This document shows, piece after piece, positions 36,545 through 46,113 of a stretch of DNA of 64,000 nucleotides. The stretch lies in assembly GCF_009720675.1 (NCBI RefSeq), contig NZ_WNJO01000003.1, positions 62,001-126,000 of the forward strand, given 5' to 3'. The notes under the pieces were generated by a model. It made no database searches and was not told where the DNA came from. It saw only the letters and a program-made list of their open reading frames with translations. Position numbers and translations under genes: made by a program. How positions within the stretch are numbered: position 1 is the stretch's first letter; each line of letters starts with the position of its first letter. The stretch comes from Secundilactobacillus folii (GTDB lineage Bacteria > Bacillota > Bacilli > Lactobacillales > Lactobacillaceae).

Positions 36545-37099
36545 ATGGCAGCAAATGAAGCGCTATTGATTATTGATTATACAAATGATTTTGTTCATGA
36601 TAAGGGTGCCCTGACCTGTGGCGGACCTGGACAGGCGTTGGAGTCAACCATTATTGACCTTGCCAACCAGTTTGTTGCAAACGGTAGCTGGGTCATTTTA
36701 CCGACCGACGTTCACACACCAAATGATCCCTACCACCCCGAAACCAAGCTGTTTCCGCCGCATAATGTGCGTGGCACTTGGGGACGTGAGTTCTACGGTG
36801 AACTGAAGCCTTGGTTTGAAGCCCACCAAAAAGATGATAAAGTATATATGTATGACAAGACCCGCTACAGTGCATTTGCCGGGACTGACCTTGACCTTCG
36901 TTTACGCGAACGCCACGTCGACACTCTGCACTTGGTGGGGGTCTGCACCGACATTTGCGTGCTGCATACCGCAGTCGATGCGTATAATTTAAACTATAAC
37001 GTGATCGTCCATAAAGATGGCGTTGCGGCCTTAACGCCTGCCGGTCAAACTTGGGCACTAGACCATTTTGAACACGTTTTGGGCGACCAAGTTGTTTAG
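36545..37099 (+). CDS. pncA: Nicotinamidase / isochorismatase-like hydrolase
   Basis: 184 aa. Deamidates nicotinamide to nicotinate for NAD salvage. Asp in LIIDYTNDFVHDKGAL, metal region LPTDVHTPNDPYHPE, Lys in MYDKTRYSAFAGTDL, and nucleophile Cys in VGVCTDICVLHTAVDA: the PncA pattern. SD ACGGAGG. It lies between the aminotransferase and greA-like genes on the same strand. Confidence 0.88.
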   Translation: MAANEALLIIDYTNDFVHDKGALTCGGPGQALESTIIDLANQFVANGSWVILPTDVHTPNDPYHPETKLFPPHNVRGTWGREFYGELKPWFEAHQKDDKVYMYDKTRYSAFAGTDLDLRLRERHVDTLHLVGVCTDICVLHTAVDAYNLNYNVIVHKDGVAALTPAGQTWALDHFEHVLGDQVV

Positions 37100-37114
37100 A
37101 AAAGAGTCGGTGAT

Positions 37115-37591
37115 ATGCAACCGTATTTTAACAAAGTCACACAGGCTGGTTACGACCGTATCGTAGCTGAAATTGAGGCGTTGAAGAAGGATCGACCGGC
37201 GAAAATCGAGGCTTTATCCGCTGCTCGCGCACTTGGTGATCTATCCGAAAATGCTGAATATTCTTCAGCTAAACGCGATTTACGCCATCTGGAAAGTCGC
37301 TTACGCTACCTCGACAAACAACTTCGTTACGCCAAAGTTTACGAGCCCAGCGACAACGGTATCATTGAAATTGGAAAGTTTGTGTCCCTGCAGTTTCTCG
37401 ATGATCGATCCGAGGAGACCTTTGAGTTAGTGGGTAATCCGGAAGCCGATATTGGTACCAATAAAATCTCGTTATCGTCACCGATCGGCAAAGCTTTAAT
37501 TGACCACACTGCTGGTGATACGGTCACCATCCAATCGCCAAACGGTAGTTATCAGGTTAAAATTATGAACGTCAAAAAATCGGATCAGTAG
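37115..37591 (+). CDS. greA: Transcript-cleavage factor GreA family
   Basis: 158 aa. N-terminal coiled coil with the paired acidic tip region (SAARALGDLSENAEYSSAKRDLRHLESRLRYLDKQL) and a C-terminal FKBP-like domain (SLSSPIGKALIDHTAGDTVTIQSPNGSYQVKI). It rescues backtracked RNA polymerase. Lactobacilli often have two Gre proteins; I cannot tell which this is. 15 bp after pncA, followed by a strong terminator. Confidence 0.88.
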   Translation: MQPYFNKVTQAGYDRIVAEIEALKKDRPAKIEALSAARALGDLSENAEYSSAKRDLRHLESRLRYLDKQLRYAKVYEPSDNGIIEIGKFVSLQFLDDRSEETFELVGNPEADIGTNKISLSSPIGKALIDHTAGDTVTIQSPNGSYQVKIMNVKKSDQ

Positions 37592-37604
37592 TTTCATCCG
37601 ACTT

Positions 37605-37646
37605 AAAAAGCAGCGACAAGTTTCTTCAACTTATCGCTGCTTTTTG
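37605..37646. terminator. Terminator after the greA-like gene
   Basis: AAAAAGCAGCGA(C)AAGTT / AACTTATCGCTGCTTTTT, symmetrical with T-runs on both sides, between convergent genes. Confidence 0.9.
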
Positions 37647-37714
37647 TGTCCACCAAGATTGGTCGAGTTGCACTTCCGACCACTCTATAATTGAGAAATC
37701 GTCTTCATCAACGC

Positions 37715-38998
37715 TTAAATCTTTGCTAAGGCCTGGGCTAAATCCGCAATCAAGTCATCAGCATTTTCAATACCAACGGATATCCGAATCAAATCTGGCG
37801 TGATCCCCGTTTGCTTCAACTGCTCCTCGTTTAACTGGGCGTGTGTGGTTGAGGCTGGATGAATGATTAAGGAATGCGCGTCGCCAACGTTTGCTAATAA
37901 TGAGAAAAGATCAAGGTTTTCAATCAACTGCTTACCCGCTGCCTCACCACCTTTCAAACCAAGTGTGAAGATTGAACCGGTGCCCTTTGGAAAGTACTTT
38001 TGAGCCAGTTCATGATAGGGACTGTCTGGAAGACTAGGATAGTTGACCCAGGCAACTTTGGGATTTTTCACGAGGTAGTCCACAATTTTTTCGGTATTTG
38101 CTACGTGTCGCTCTACCCGCAGCGAAAGTGATTCCAAGCCTTGAATGAGCAGGAACGAATTAAACGGACTGATGGCCGCACCTGTGTCCCGTAACGTCTG
38201 GGCACGAACCTTAGTTGTAAATGCAGCTGGTTTTAAATCATTCCAGACGATACCGTTATAAGTTGGGTCAGGCTTTGTGAAATCAGGGTATTTCCCACTG
38301 GCTGCATAATCGAATTGACCGTTTTCAACGATCACACCACCCATAGTTGTGCCGTGACCGCCAATGAATTTAGTTGCGGAATGAACAACAACGTCAACCC
38401 CAAAATCTAAGGGCTGGATCAAGTACGGTGTCCCAAAAGTGTTGTCGGCAATCAGAATAATCCCATTGTCGTGGGCAATTTTAGCGACCGCTTCAATATC
38501 GATAATGTTAATGCCTGGGTTACCGATCGTTTCGATGTATAGCGCCTTCGTATGCTCATCAATCGCATCGGCAAAATTCTGCGGGTCATCTGGGTCAACA
38601 AAGGTCGTTGTGATTCCCAATTTGGGCAGCGTCACGCTAAATAGATCATAGGTACCACCGTACAAGGTGCTGGCTGACACAATGTTGTCGCCAACACTGG
38701 CGACGTTTTGAACGGCTGCCGTCACCGCTGCTGCACCGGTGGCCAAGGCAACACCAGCCGTCCCGTTTTCTAGGGCAGCCACCCGTTTTTCAACCACTGC
38801 CGTTGTGGGATTAGTCAGTCGAGTGTAAATATTGCCAGGATCGGTCAAGGCAAACCGACCGGCAGCTTGAGCAGCATCCTTAAACACGTACGAAGTCGTT
38901 TGGTAAATTGGGACTGCTCGTGCACCCGTTTCATCAACGACTTGTCCTGCGTGAACCTGTTTCGTTTCAAAATGCAACTGATTATTTTCCGTCATCAT
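37715..38998 (-). CDS. metY: O-acetylhomoserine sulfhydrylase
   Basis: 427 aa Cys/Met-metabolism PLP enzyme. Converts O-acetylhomoserine plus sulfide (or methanethiol) to homocysteine (or methionine). Motifs: [66 protein letters not shown] Lys in [17 protein letters not shown]. Length and the TTSYVF start match the MetY rather than MetC/B group. SD AAGGAG. Behind a T-box. Confidence 0.94.
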   Translation of the reverse strand: MMTENNQLHFETKQVHAGQVVDETGARAVPIYQTTSYVFKDAAQAAGRFALTDPGNIYTRLTNPTTAVVEKRVAALENGTAGVALATGAAAVTAAVQNVASVGDNIVSASTLYGGTYDLFSVTLPKLGITTTFVDPDDPQNFADAIDEHTKALYIETIGNPGINIIDIEAVAKIAHDNGIILIADNTFGTPYLIQPLDFGVDVVVHSATKFIGGHGTTMGGVIVENGQFDYAASGKYPDFTKPDPTYNGIVWNDLKPAAFTTKVRAQTLRDTGAAISPFNSFLLIQGLESLSLRVERHVANTEKIVDYLVKNPKVAWVNYPSLPDSPYHELAQKYFPKGTGSIFTLGLKGGEAAGKQLIENLDLFSLLANVGDAHSLIIHPASTTHAQLNEEQLKQTGITPDLIRISVGIENADDLIADLAQALAKI

Positions 38999-39044
38999 TC
39001 AAGATCTCCTTCATCCAATTAGTGAGTTATAGTCTCCGAAATCC

Positions 39045-39310
39045 AAAAAAAGAGTTCGCCCCACACCAGCTTACTAGCTAGTATGGGACGAACGCTTCGT
39101 GTTACCACCCATTTTCACAGCGAATTCTCACTCACTGCCTCAACGACACCGATTGATGTCTGGGATCGTAACGCATCCTTGCGAGTCAGTTGCGTGAACA
39201 GCTAACCTTCAATCTGGGCTCATTCACCGTCTCTGGTCCTTCCTGTCTCTCACCAAGTACAGGTCGCTTTGTAAGACTTCAACAGCTACTATTCCCATCC
39301 GAATTTCGTT
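39045..39310 (-). promoter_or_regulatory. T-box leader of metY, specifier register unusual
   Basis: Minus strand: T-box core GGGTGGTAACACG, terminator hairpin GTTCGTCCCATAC / GTGTGGGGCGAAC ending in TTTTTTT, and Stem I with AATAGTA and, on the 3' side, GAATGAG before CCCA. By the register of the other leaders the last triplet would be GAG (39219-39221, Glu). ATG sits one or two bases earlier (39221-39223). UGGU in the T-box bulge matches the Met leaders and fits A73, so Met is the likely reading. Confidence 0.82.
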
Positions 39311-39325
39311 TTCTAATTGTCTTTT

Positions 39326-39354
39326 AATATATTCCGTTAAACGGCATCTGTCAA
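39326..39354 (-). promoter_or_regulatory. Sigma-A promoter of metY
   Basis: TTGACA (39349-39354) and TATATT (39326-39331) on the minus strand, spacer 17 bp. Confidence 0.85.
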
Positions 39355-39388
39355 CCACTATTTTAATGTTTGCAGCTACCAAACAAAA

Positions 39389-40753
39389 TTACTTGATCTG
39401 CAAATGTTTTAATAGTTCATAAGAAATCTTCATGCCATCCTTGAAAGCCGAAACCGTTATGTTCTCATTGGGGGCATGATTATTCTGATCAAAATTGGCG
39501 TATGGAATTGTAAAAGCTGGGACTTTTAAAATATCTGACCAGATATAATTCGGGACGGTTCCGGGCATTGAAGGTTCAATTAAAGCTGAACCAGTGGCTG
39601 CTTTAATCGCGGCAGCTATGGCGGGAATCTTCGAATCAGAGCTAGCCGTCTTAGATGGCGGGGTGACCACCGGATAACTGATGGATAACGACTTTTCAGC
39701 GATCTCAGGTGCCAGTAGCTGATTGATCTCTCTGATTATCGTTTGAGGATCCTGATCAGCAACCAAGCGACAGTCACCCTTAATGGTCACGGTATGGGGA
39801 ATAATGGTCTTAAGACCATCACCAGTATAACCACTTTCAATTCCCGAAATGTTGAACGTTGGTTCAAACATCAGTTTACGATAAAAGACCCGTTTTTCTT
39901 TTGGCAATGTAAAAGTCCCGGTTTGCTGCTGAAATGCCATTGGATCATAGGGTAACTGATCGATCCACTGAACTTCTTGTGCCGTTGGCTCGAGAATGCC
40001 ATCGTAGAAATGCGGTATTTTAACCCTGTTGGTGTTGGCATCATACAGTCGATTCAGTACCGCCATTAACTTTAACACAGGATTTTCCATAATATTTCCT
40101 AAATTCCCAGAATGATTATCCTTCGAGCCAGTCTGGACAGTGATTTCAAATCCTAATGCACCGCGGTTACCAAGCCGCAACACGTGATCTCCAGACTGGT
40201 TGATCGAACCATCGACAATAATCGCACAGCAAACATCCGCCAGGTCAGTATTTGCCAATTGTTTAACGATCACTGGTAAGTTCTGACTGCCCTGCTCTTC
40301 TTCGCCATCAATCAGCAGTTTAATCGTAAACGGGAAACGACCATGCAACTGCTTATAAGTGTAAAGGCCAAAGATCTGTGCCAGTAATTGACCCTTATTG
40401 TCACCCGTACCACGGCCGAACAAACGGCCGTCTCTTTCCGTCAGCACATAGGGATCAGTGTGCCACAGCTTTCGATCGCCTGGCATCATCGCATCATAAT
40501 GGCCATAGAGCAGTACTGATTGCGCCGTTTGAAATCCCATCGTTGCCACAATAATGGGCGATCCCTTTGTGGTATGAACTTCGACCTTCGCATCCAACAA
40601 AGTTTTGAGTAGCTCAGTTAAATAACTGACCGTCTCAGGAATTCCTTCGTTCGTTGCACTGATTGACTTAAACGCAACCATTTTTCTTAGGTGATTCTGG
40701 AATTCAATTAAGTGTTCATCAATAAACTGGTCTTCCTTCGACACTTTAATCAT
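39389..40753 (-). CDS. M20 family metallopeptidase (dipeptidase/ArgE-DapE type)
   Basis: 454 aa. Metal ligands and catalysis: LLYGHYDAM, GRGTGDNKGQL, LIDGEEEQGS, dimerisation-domain DNHSGNLGNI, NNHAPNEN at the C-terminal metal site. Longer than the M20D protein at 19.6 kb and of the peptidase/deacylase subgroup acting on short peptides. SD is weak. It stands alone between the metY leader and the opuC operon. Substrate not known. Confidence 0.88.
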   Translation of the reverse strand: MIKVSKEDQFIDEHLIEFQNHLRKMVAFKSISATNEGIPETVSYLTELLKTLLDAKVEVHTTKGSPIIVATMGFQTAQSVLLYGHYDAMMPGDRKLWHTDPYVLTERDGRLFGRGTGDNKGQLLAQIFGLYTYKQLHGRFPFTIKLLIDGEEEQGSQNLPVIVKQLANTDLADVCCAIIVDGSINQSGDHVLRLGNRGALGFEITVQTGSKDNHSGNLGNIMENPVLKLMAVLNRLYDANTNRVKIPHFYDGILEPTAQEVQWIDQLPYDPMAFQQQTGTFTLPKEKRVFYRKLMFEPTFNISGIESGYTGDGLKTIIPHTVTIKGDCRLVADQDPQTIIREINQLLAPEIAEKSLSISYPVVTPPSKTASSDSKIPAIAAAIKAATGSALIEPSMPGTVPNYIWSDILKVPAFTIPYANFDQNNHAPNENITVSAFKDGMKISYELLKHLQIK

Positions 40754-40832
40754 CTCGATTTAGTTAATTGTTTAACTTAAAATGTTAGTTCATTCTTATT
40801 GAGTTGTACAGCTTGCAATCAAGTTTTATATC

Positions 40833-40875
40833 AAAAAAACGAGACCCACTTAACTGTCATCACGTAGGTCTCGCC
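40833..40875 (-). terminator. Terminator of the opuC operon
   Basis: Minus strand GCGAGACCTAC / GTGGGTCTCG followed by seven T. Confidence 0.85.
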
Positions 40876-40939
40876 TTTGTATTTAACACCTTTTTAAAAT
40901 TAAGTCAGCCAATTTTTCCAAGTAACCTGGCTTAAATAT

Positions 40940-41590
40940 TCACGCCGTTGGATCGACCTTTTTCTCAACCCAACCCAATACGGCATCGAGAATAATCGCC
41001 ATTAAAGCTGTCGGCAGGGCACCGGCTAAGATGATGGCACTCCCATTGGTTGCGTTTGTTCCTCGGATAATGATATCCCCAAGGCCACCCGCGCCCACGA
41101 AGGTACCAATGGCTGTAATTCCAATCGCTAAGACGACGGCATTTCGTAAACCTGCCATAATCACGGACAGGGATAACGGAATTTCTACCAGCCGCAGTAA
41201 CTGCGTCTTGGTCATTCCCATACCGGTACCAGCGTCCAACAAACTTGGATCCACATTCCGCATCCCAGTATCCGTATTTTTAATGATGGGTAACAGCGAA
41301 TATAAGAACACCGTTACGATCACCGTGTTCACGCCAAGTCCGAGGCCAATCATAATGATCGACAGCATCGCTAGTGAGGGAATCGTTTGGATCACGTTGG
41401 CAATGCCGATAACCACGCCGCTCAGCTTACTATGATGAGCGATGTAGATGCCAATTGGGATCCCCACAATAGCGGCAATGAGCACGCCATACACAGAGAT
41501 CAAGAAATGACGGTTAAATTGTGCCAGCACATAACTACCATTATGAGCATAGTAATAAATCAATTGTTCCCAAAGATTCATGTGGGCCAT
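40940..41590 (-). CDS. opuCD: Osmoprotectant ABC transporter permease OpuCD
   Basis: 216 aa, six membrane segments. Permease EAA-type loop: DAGTGMGMTKTQLLRLVEIPLSLSVIMAGLRNA. ProW/OpuC block TIPSLAMLSIIMIGLGLGVN. It shares one base with the upstream binding-protein gene. Imports glycine betaine, carnitine or choline with OpuCB, energised by OpuCA. Confidence 0.92.
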   Translation of the reverse strand: MAHMNLWEQLIYYYAHNGSYVLAQFNRHFLISVYGVLIAAIVGIPIGIYIAHHSKLSGVVIGIANVIQTIPSLAMLSIIMIGLGLGVNTVIVTVFLYSLLPIIKNTDTGMRNVDPSLLDAGTGMGMTKTQLLRLVEIPLSLSVIMAGLRNAVVLAIGITAIGTFVGAGGLGDIIIRGTNATNGSAIILAGALPTALMAIILDAVLGWVEKKVDPTA

Positions 41591-42522
41591 TAATCGTCAC
41601 TCCCTTCAAAATAATGGTGCTGTTCAAGAAATTGTTTGGCAACGACTTCCGGTTCCATTAGATCATTATCGACTTTGTAATTCAGTTGTTGCATCGTCTT
41701 CAAACTGATCTTGCCGTTCAACTTATTAATAACCGGTCTCAATTCCGGATGTTTTTTAAGTACTTTGTCCGTCGCGACAGCACTGGCATCATACGGTGGG
41801 AAGAAATGCTTATTGTCCTTTAGCATCTTTAAATGATAACTGTTGACCCGGCCGTCAGTTGAATAACCAAGAATGGCATCCATTTTATCGGCTGCAACAG
41901 CGTCGTATACCAGCCCAATTTGCATTGGATGAACTTGTCCAAACTTATACCCGTAAACCTTTTGAAAGCCATCGTAGCCATCACCTTTTCGGTTTAGCCA
42001 AATTTGATCAATCCCAACATTCATATTCTTGGCAATTGGCTTCATATCACTGACAGTATTAAGATGATCTTTCTTAGCCGTTTTTTGGGTCACCATCCAC
42101 ACGTAGGTGTCGGAGAATCCATAACTTGGGAAATAGGTCATATGGTATTTCTTAGCAAAGGCTGTTTTAACTGTTCGAGTCGCCCGAGCTGAATTTCGAT
42201 CCGCGGTTTTACCCAAAATCGTGGTTAAATCCGTTCCAACGTAACGAATCGCTGAAATATCAGCTTGATCATTTTTGAGGGCGTTAAATGAAACGGTACC
42301 AGAACCTAAATTATTAATAATCGTCGTGTGTAACTTGGTATCATGTTCAATCATATCTTGAAGCATATAAGACATAATCTGCTGCTCAGTTGTATTTTGC
42401 GACGCGATCCTAATCGTATCGCTGCCAGATCCTGCTAGACCTGGAAATCCACAGCCGGCTAATCCAATGACGCACAATAAGGAGAAGCCCAACATGATCA
42501 GCCATCTTTTGATGTTTTTCAC
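41590..42522 (-). CDS. opuCC: Osmoprotectant-binding lipoprotein OpuCC
   Basis: 310 aa with lipobox VIGLAGC and an OpuAC/OsmX-type binding domain: IRIASQNTTEQQIMSYMLQDMIEH, YRTD-type DISAIRYVGTDLTTIL, PSYGFSDTYVWMV. Binds the quaternary-ammonium solute outside the cell. 11 bp after opuCB with SD GGGGAGAGGA. Confidence 0.93.
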   Translation of the reverse strand: MKNIKRWLIMLGFSLLCVIGLAGCGFPGLAGSGSDTIRIASQNTTEQQIMSYMLQDMIEHDTKLHTTIINNLGSGTVSFNALKNDQADISAIRYVGTDLTTILGKTADRNSARATRTVKTAFAKKYHMTYFPSYGFSDTYVWMVTQKTAKKDHLNTVSDMKPIAKNMNVGIDQIWLNRKGDGYDGFQKVYGYKFGQVHPMQIGLVYDAVAADKMDAILGYSTDGRVNSYHLKMLKDNKHFFPPYDASAVATDKVLKKHPELRPVINKLNGKISLKTMQQLNYKVDNDLMEPEVVAKQFLEQHHYFEGSDD

Positions 42523-42533
42523 GTCCTCTCCCC

Positions 42534-43166
42534 CTATCCCTGTGACGTTTTCGGCGTGATGGCAACTTCCAGTTTGCCAAGCAGCCAGTCAACGATCAGC
42601 GCTAGTATAATAACCGGAATCGACCCACCGAGAATCAAATCGGTTCGATACAAATTCAGTCCATTAAAGATAAAGTCACCCAGGCCTCCAGCACCAATGT
42701 ACGATGCCAGCGCGGCCCATGCAATGACGTAGGTCGCTGACAAACGAATGCCGGACATAATCACCGGGCCAGCCAGCGGCACTTCAACTTTAATGATCGA
42801 CTGCCAATTGGTCATACCCATTCCCTTAGCGGCATCTTTTAAGGATGGATCAACATCGTTCATTCCAATGTAGGTATTCCGCAATATCGGCAGCAGCGAA
42901 TAAATGAACAAGGCAACAATCGCTGGCTTCACTCCAATACCAAATATCGGAATCATGAACGCTAGGAGCGCTAATGCCGGAATGGTCTGTAGCATACTGG
43001 CGATAGAAACCACCACGCTGGCCACTCTGTTCTTGACTCGCGTTAGTAACACGCCAACCGGGACGGCAACCAGAACCCCCAACCCTAACGAGATTCCTGA
43101 GATGTAAATATGTTGCCAGGTCTTACCCAGTAATGACCAGCCATAAACGGCCAAAAAGTGCATCAT
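42534..43166 (-). CDS. opuCB: Osmoprotectant ABC transporter permease OpuCB
   Basis: 210 aa. EAA-type loop [38 protein letters not shown] and [19 protein letters not shown]. Overlaps opuCA by 4 bp (ATGA), indicating translational coupling. Paired with OpuCD as a heterodimer. Confidence 0.92.
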   Translation of the reverse strand: MMHFLAVYGWSLLGKTWQHIYISGISLGLGVLVAVPVGVLLTRVKNRVASVVVSIASMLQTIPALALLAFMIPIFGIGVKPAIVALFIYSLLPILRNTYIGMNDVDPSLKDAAKGMGMTNWQSIIKVEVPLAGPVIMSGIRLSATYVIAWAALASYIGAGGLGDFIFNGLNLYRTDLILGGSIPVIILALIVDWLLGKLEVAITPKTSQG

Positions 43167-44347
43167 TGGGCAGCACCTCCTTGTTGCGAGCTATCGGCCT
43201 TACTCTCACTCTTATCATCATCGCCCCATAACGCATCATAGACAATGTCAACTAGGGCAGCACGGGTAACGATACCCACCAGCCGGTGTTCAGAATCAAC
43301 AACTGGCACGTTCTTAAAGCCCCGTTTCAAAATCCGTTCGACGGTATCTCGAACCAGTGAATCAGACTGCACGTAAAAAACATCGTCGTGCATGACGTCG
43401 CCAACACTAGTCGCTGTCTGGAAGTTATAGTCGATATCTTCAATGTCGATGTAACCCTTCAAATAATTAGCATCATCGGTGACCAGCAGTGAATCGACTC
43501 GCCGATCATGCATCGTTTTCAAAGCTTCCTTAAGCAGCTTGTCTGGGGTGATCGATGCTGCATTTGTCAGCATCACTTGACCAACGGTGGTGATACTTGG
43601 CCGAGCCTGAATCAGACGATCTTTCCCAATTAAGTTTTCTACGAATTCATTGGCGGGGTGGCGTAAAATCTCATCAGGCGAAGCAACCTGCATGATCTTA
43701 CCATCGTCCATCACGACAATTTTAGTGGCCAGGCTCAGCGCCTCATCCATATCATGGGTCACGAAAACCACCGTTTTACCTAACCTGGTCTGAAGATCCT
43801 TGATAAGATCTTGCAGGGATTCACGGGTGATTGGGTCAAGCGCGCCATAAGGTTCATCCATTAAAATCAGGTCTTGATCAGCGGCTAGGGCACGCACCAC
43901 ACCAATCCGTTGTTGCTGCCCACCGGAAAGCTCTGATGGGTAACGGTCAAGAAATTCTTCTGGCAGTTCAACAAGCTTAATCATTTCCTTTGCTCGTTCA
44001 TCCATTTTCTTTTGCGGCCATTTAAGTAATTTTGGCACGATCGTGATATTTTGACGGATCGTCATGTGTGGCATCAAGCCAATGTTTTGAATCACGTAGC
44101 CGATTTTTCGGCGCAGTTTAACGGGATCCAATTCTGAAATATCTTTACCATTTAATTTAATTGTTCCGGAGGTTTGTTGCAGCATACGGTTGATCATCCG
44201 CATGGTCGTCGTCTTACCTGAACCAGACGTCCCGATAAGGCACACAAACTCCCCCTTTTCGATTTCAAGGCTAAAATCATCAACGGCTACTTTACCGCCG
44301 CTATATGTCTTGTTGAGATGTTCCATTGATAAAAAAGCGATCTTCAT
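43163..44347 (-). CDS. opuCA: Osmoprotectant ABC transporter ATPase OpuCA with CBS domains
   Basis: 394 aa. Walker [15 protein letters not shown], signature [15 protein letters not shown], Walker [14 protein letters not shown], then a tandem CBS pair (about residues 255-375, [16 protein letters not shown] and [23 protein letters not shown]). In OpuA/OpuC the CBS module senses ionic strength or c-di-AMP. It ends in an acidic, Ser/Gln-rich tail. SD GAGGATGGG. First gene of the operon. Confidence 0.95.
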   Translation of the reverse strand: MKIAFLSMEHLNKTYSGGKVAVDDFSLEIEKGEFVCLIGTSGSGKTTTMRMINRMLQQTSGTIKLNGKDISELDPVKLRRKIGYVIQNIGLMPHMTIRQNITIVPKLLKWPQKKMDERAKEMIKLVELPEEFLDRYPSELSGGQQQRIGVVRALAADQDLILMDEPYGALDPITRESLQDLIKDLQTRLGKTVVFVTHDMDEALSLATKIVVMDDGKIMQVASPDEILRHPANEFVENLIGKDRLIQARPSITTVGQVMLTNAASITPDKLLKEALKTMHDRRVDSLLVTDDANYLKGYIDIEDIDYNFQTATSVGDVMHDDVFYVQSDSLVRDTVERILKRGFKNVPVVDSEHRLVGIVTRAALVDIVYDALWGDDDKSESKADSSQQGGAAQ

Positions 44348-44900
44348 CCCATCCTCTCTATATCTATCTTGAACAAGTGTCTATCAAGTTATATTTTCAT
44401 TGTAACACGTTTGTTTTGGCAACTTAATTGACAAACCCACACTGTTTGTTTTGATTTAGGTGTCCACTCAAGCAATGTCAACAAGGGCAAGCAAGTGGAA
44501 TCTGTATTTTAAATGGTTGGTATTGATTAAAGCGAAAATTACCAAAATCGATGATACTAAGTTTAGCTTGAGCGCAAAGTAACTTCAAATCGCACAAGGT
44601 CGGGGTCAATCACATTCACCCACTATCTAGCAAATCAGCAATCATTGACAATAAAGGGCACCAATTACAATGTTCGCTGCCTTTTATTTCCCAACATTTC
44701 TCAGTTAACTACTAAATAAATTCTATAAACAATGGCCCTAAACCCTTATTTCACAAGGCTAATAGCTTCTATGCTACGTTTCAAAATATTACATGCAGCA
44801 GATTTATTTAATGGCATAGTAATTACCGCTTAACATAACTGAAACATTCGGCGTGTATTCTATTCACCAGTTAGTAACAAACAAGGGGATTATAAATTAA
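44348..44900 (+). other. Intergenic stretch between opuCA and the APF-like gene
   Basis: About 550 bp, AT-rich, with no ORF I can support on either strand. It must hold the opuC promoter (minus strand) and that of the APF-like gene (plus strand). Osmotic or c-di-AMP-type elements may be here, but I recognise none. Confidence 0.5.
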
Positions 44901-45311
44901 ATGTCAAAAGGAAAAATAAAAATTAAAATAGCTTCATTTTTGTTAATCTTTGGTTTTGCCTTTGGAATGGCGACCGATGTCACTGCCAATTTTAGCGCTC
45001 AATCTCAAGTAACGACTGCTCAAGCTTCTTCAAAAGTTTCTGCCAGCCAAGCAAAGAAAATTGCTAAGATCAACGCCAACCTTTCAAAGAATCAGAAGGC
45101 TGCTAAAAAGTGGATCGCTAAACATGAATCGGGTTACAGTTACACGGCTCGCAACGGAAACTGTTATGGTCGTTATCAATTATTGAAATCATATTTACAC
45201 GGTGATCTTAGTCCGGTTAACCAAGAAAAGACTGCTAACAAGTACGTCAGTGGTCGTTATGGTACTTGGACTAAAGCTAAGAAGTTCTGGCAGAATCACC
45301 ACTGGTACTAA
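44901..45311 (+). CDS. APF-like secreted cell-wall protein
   Basis: 136 aa. N-terminal signal peptide (KIASFLLIFGFAFGMATDVTA), an Ala/Ser/Lys-rich linker, then the C-terminal aggregation-promoting-factor domain: KKWIAKHESGYSYTARNG, YGRYQLLKSYLHGD, TANKYVSGRYGTWTKAKKFW. APF proteins of lactobacilli bind the cell wall non-covalently and affect shape and aggregation; the domain resembles lysozyme/transglycosylase folds. This one is short and lacks a LysM domain. SD AAGGGGAT, then a terminator. Confidence 0.88.
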   Translation: MSKGKIKIKIASFLLIFGFAFGMATDVTANFSAQSQVTTAQASSKVSASQAKKIAKINANLSKNQKAAKKWIAKHESGYSYTARNGNCYGRYQLLKSYLHGDLSPVNQEKTANKYVSGRYGTWTKAKKFWQNHHWY

Positions 45312-45331
45312 AATAACAGTCTATAATTAGT

Positions 45332-45364
45332 AAAAGCTCAGGCGGTTGGCCTGGGCTTTTTTAT
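45332..45364 (+). terminator. Terminator of the APF-like gene
   Basis: AAGCTCAGGC / GCCTGGGCTT hairpin followed by a T-run; it also serves the convergent K+ channel gene. Confidence 0.85.
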
Positions 45365-46113
45365 TTGGTCTTATTAAGTTTATCAACTTTTTTTGATAAC
45401 TTGGAAACCTCTCTGGAAAGCTGCTTGATTTGTTTTGTTAAGGCTTCGTTTTGCTGGGCTTGAAGTGACTCCTGACCTGTCCGATCGGTGAAGAAGTCGG
45501 TGATCGTACTGGTTAACAAACCAATAAAACCAACACCACCAAGCATTAAAACAGTTGCAATTACTTTCCCCCACGCGGTATGCGGGGAATCATCACCATA
45601 ACCGACTGTCGTTGCGGTCGTAATGGCCCACCACATTGATTCCGATAGCGACTGATGTTCTACGATTGAAAAAAATAGGGCACTAAAACAAATGATAACC
45701 ACACTGATTGTAAACAAATAAATGAAGCCGGTATCGTAAGTAAAACGATGAAAGTCCCGGGTCCATTTACCCGAGATACCTAACCGCCAGAAAATGTGGT
45801 GAACCCGGACCATTGTTACAAGTCGACTCAGCCGAAACAGCGAAAATGCCGGGTGCATGGGCAAAATACCGATGAGATCAAAGGCATTTTCAATCAAAAA
45901 CCACTTTCGGTTCTTCGCGGTCGCAAAGCGCACTAGATAGTCTAACAAAAAAATGATCCAGAGAGCTTGAAATATGAAGTTGCCAACTGAACCGATATTG
46001 ACGTTCAGCATTAATAAGATAGCTAGTGTAGCGGAGGCAACTGCCAGTATAGCCACAATGATATGGTAAATAACCAGCCATTTTGCCTGCTGTGTCTTCG
46101 TCATTTGCATCAT
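45361..46113 (-). CDS. Voltage-gated-type potassium channel
   Basis: 250 aa, six membrane segments. S4-like FRLSRLVTMVRVHHIFWRLG, selectivity filter TVGYGDDSP, then a C-terminal coiled coil (QNEALTKQIKQLSREVSKLSKKVDKLNK). Kv-like bacterial ion channel family (Ion_trans_2). It overlaps the matrixin gene by 4 bp and is translated with it. Function in potential or osmotic balance is inferred. Confidence 0.88.
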   Translation of the reverse strand: MMQMTKTQQAKWLVIYHIIVAILAVASATLAILLMLNVNIGSVGNFIFQALWIIFLLDYLVRFATAKNRKWFLIENAFDLIGILPMHPAFSLFRLSRLVTMVRVHHIFWRLGISGKWTRDFHRFTYDTGFIYLFTISVVIICFSALFFSIVEHQSLSESMWWAITTATTVGYGDDSPHTAWGKVIATVLMLGGVGFIGLLTSTITDFFTDRTGQESLQAQQNEALTKQIKQLSREVSKLSKKVDKLNKTK

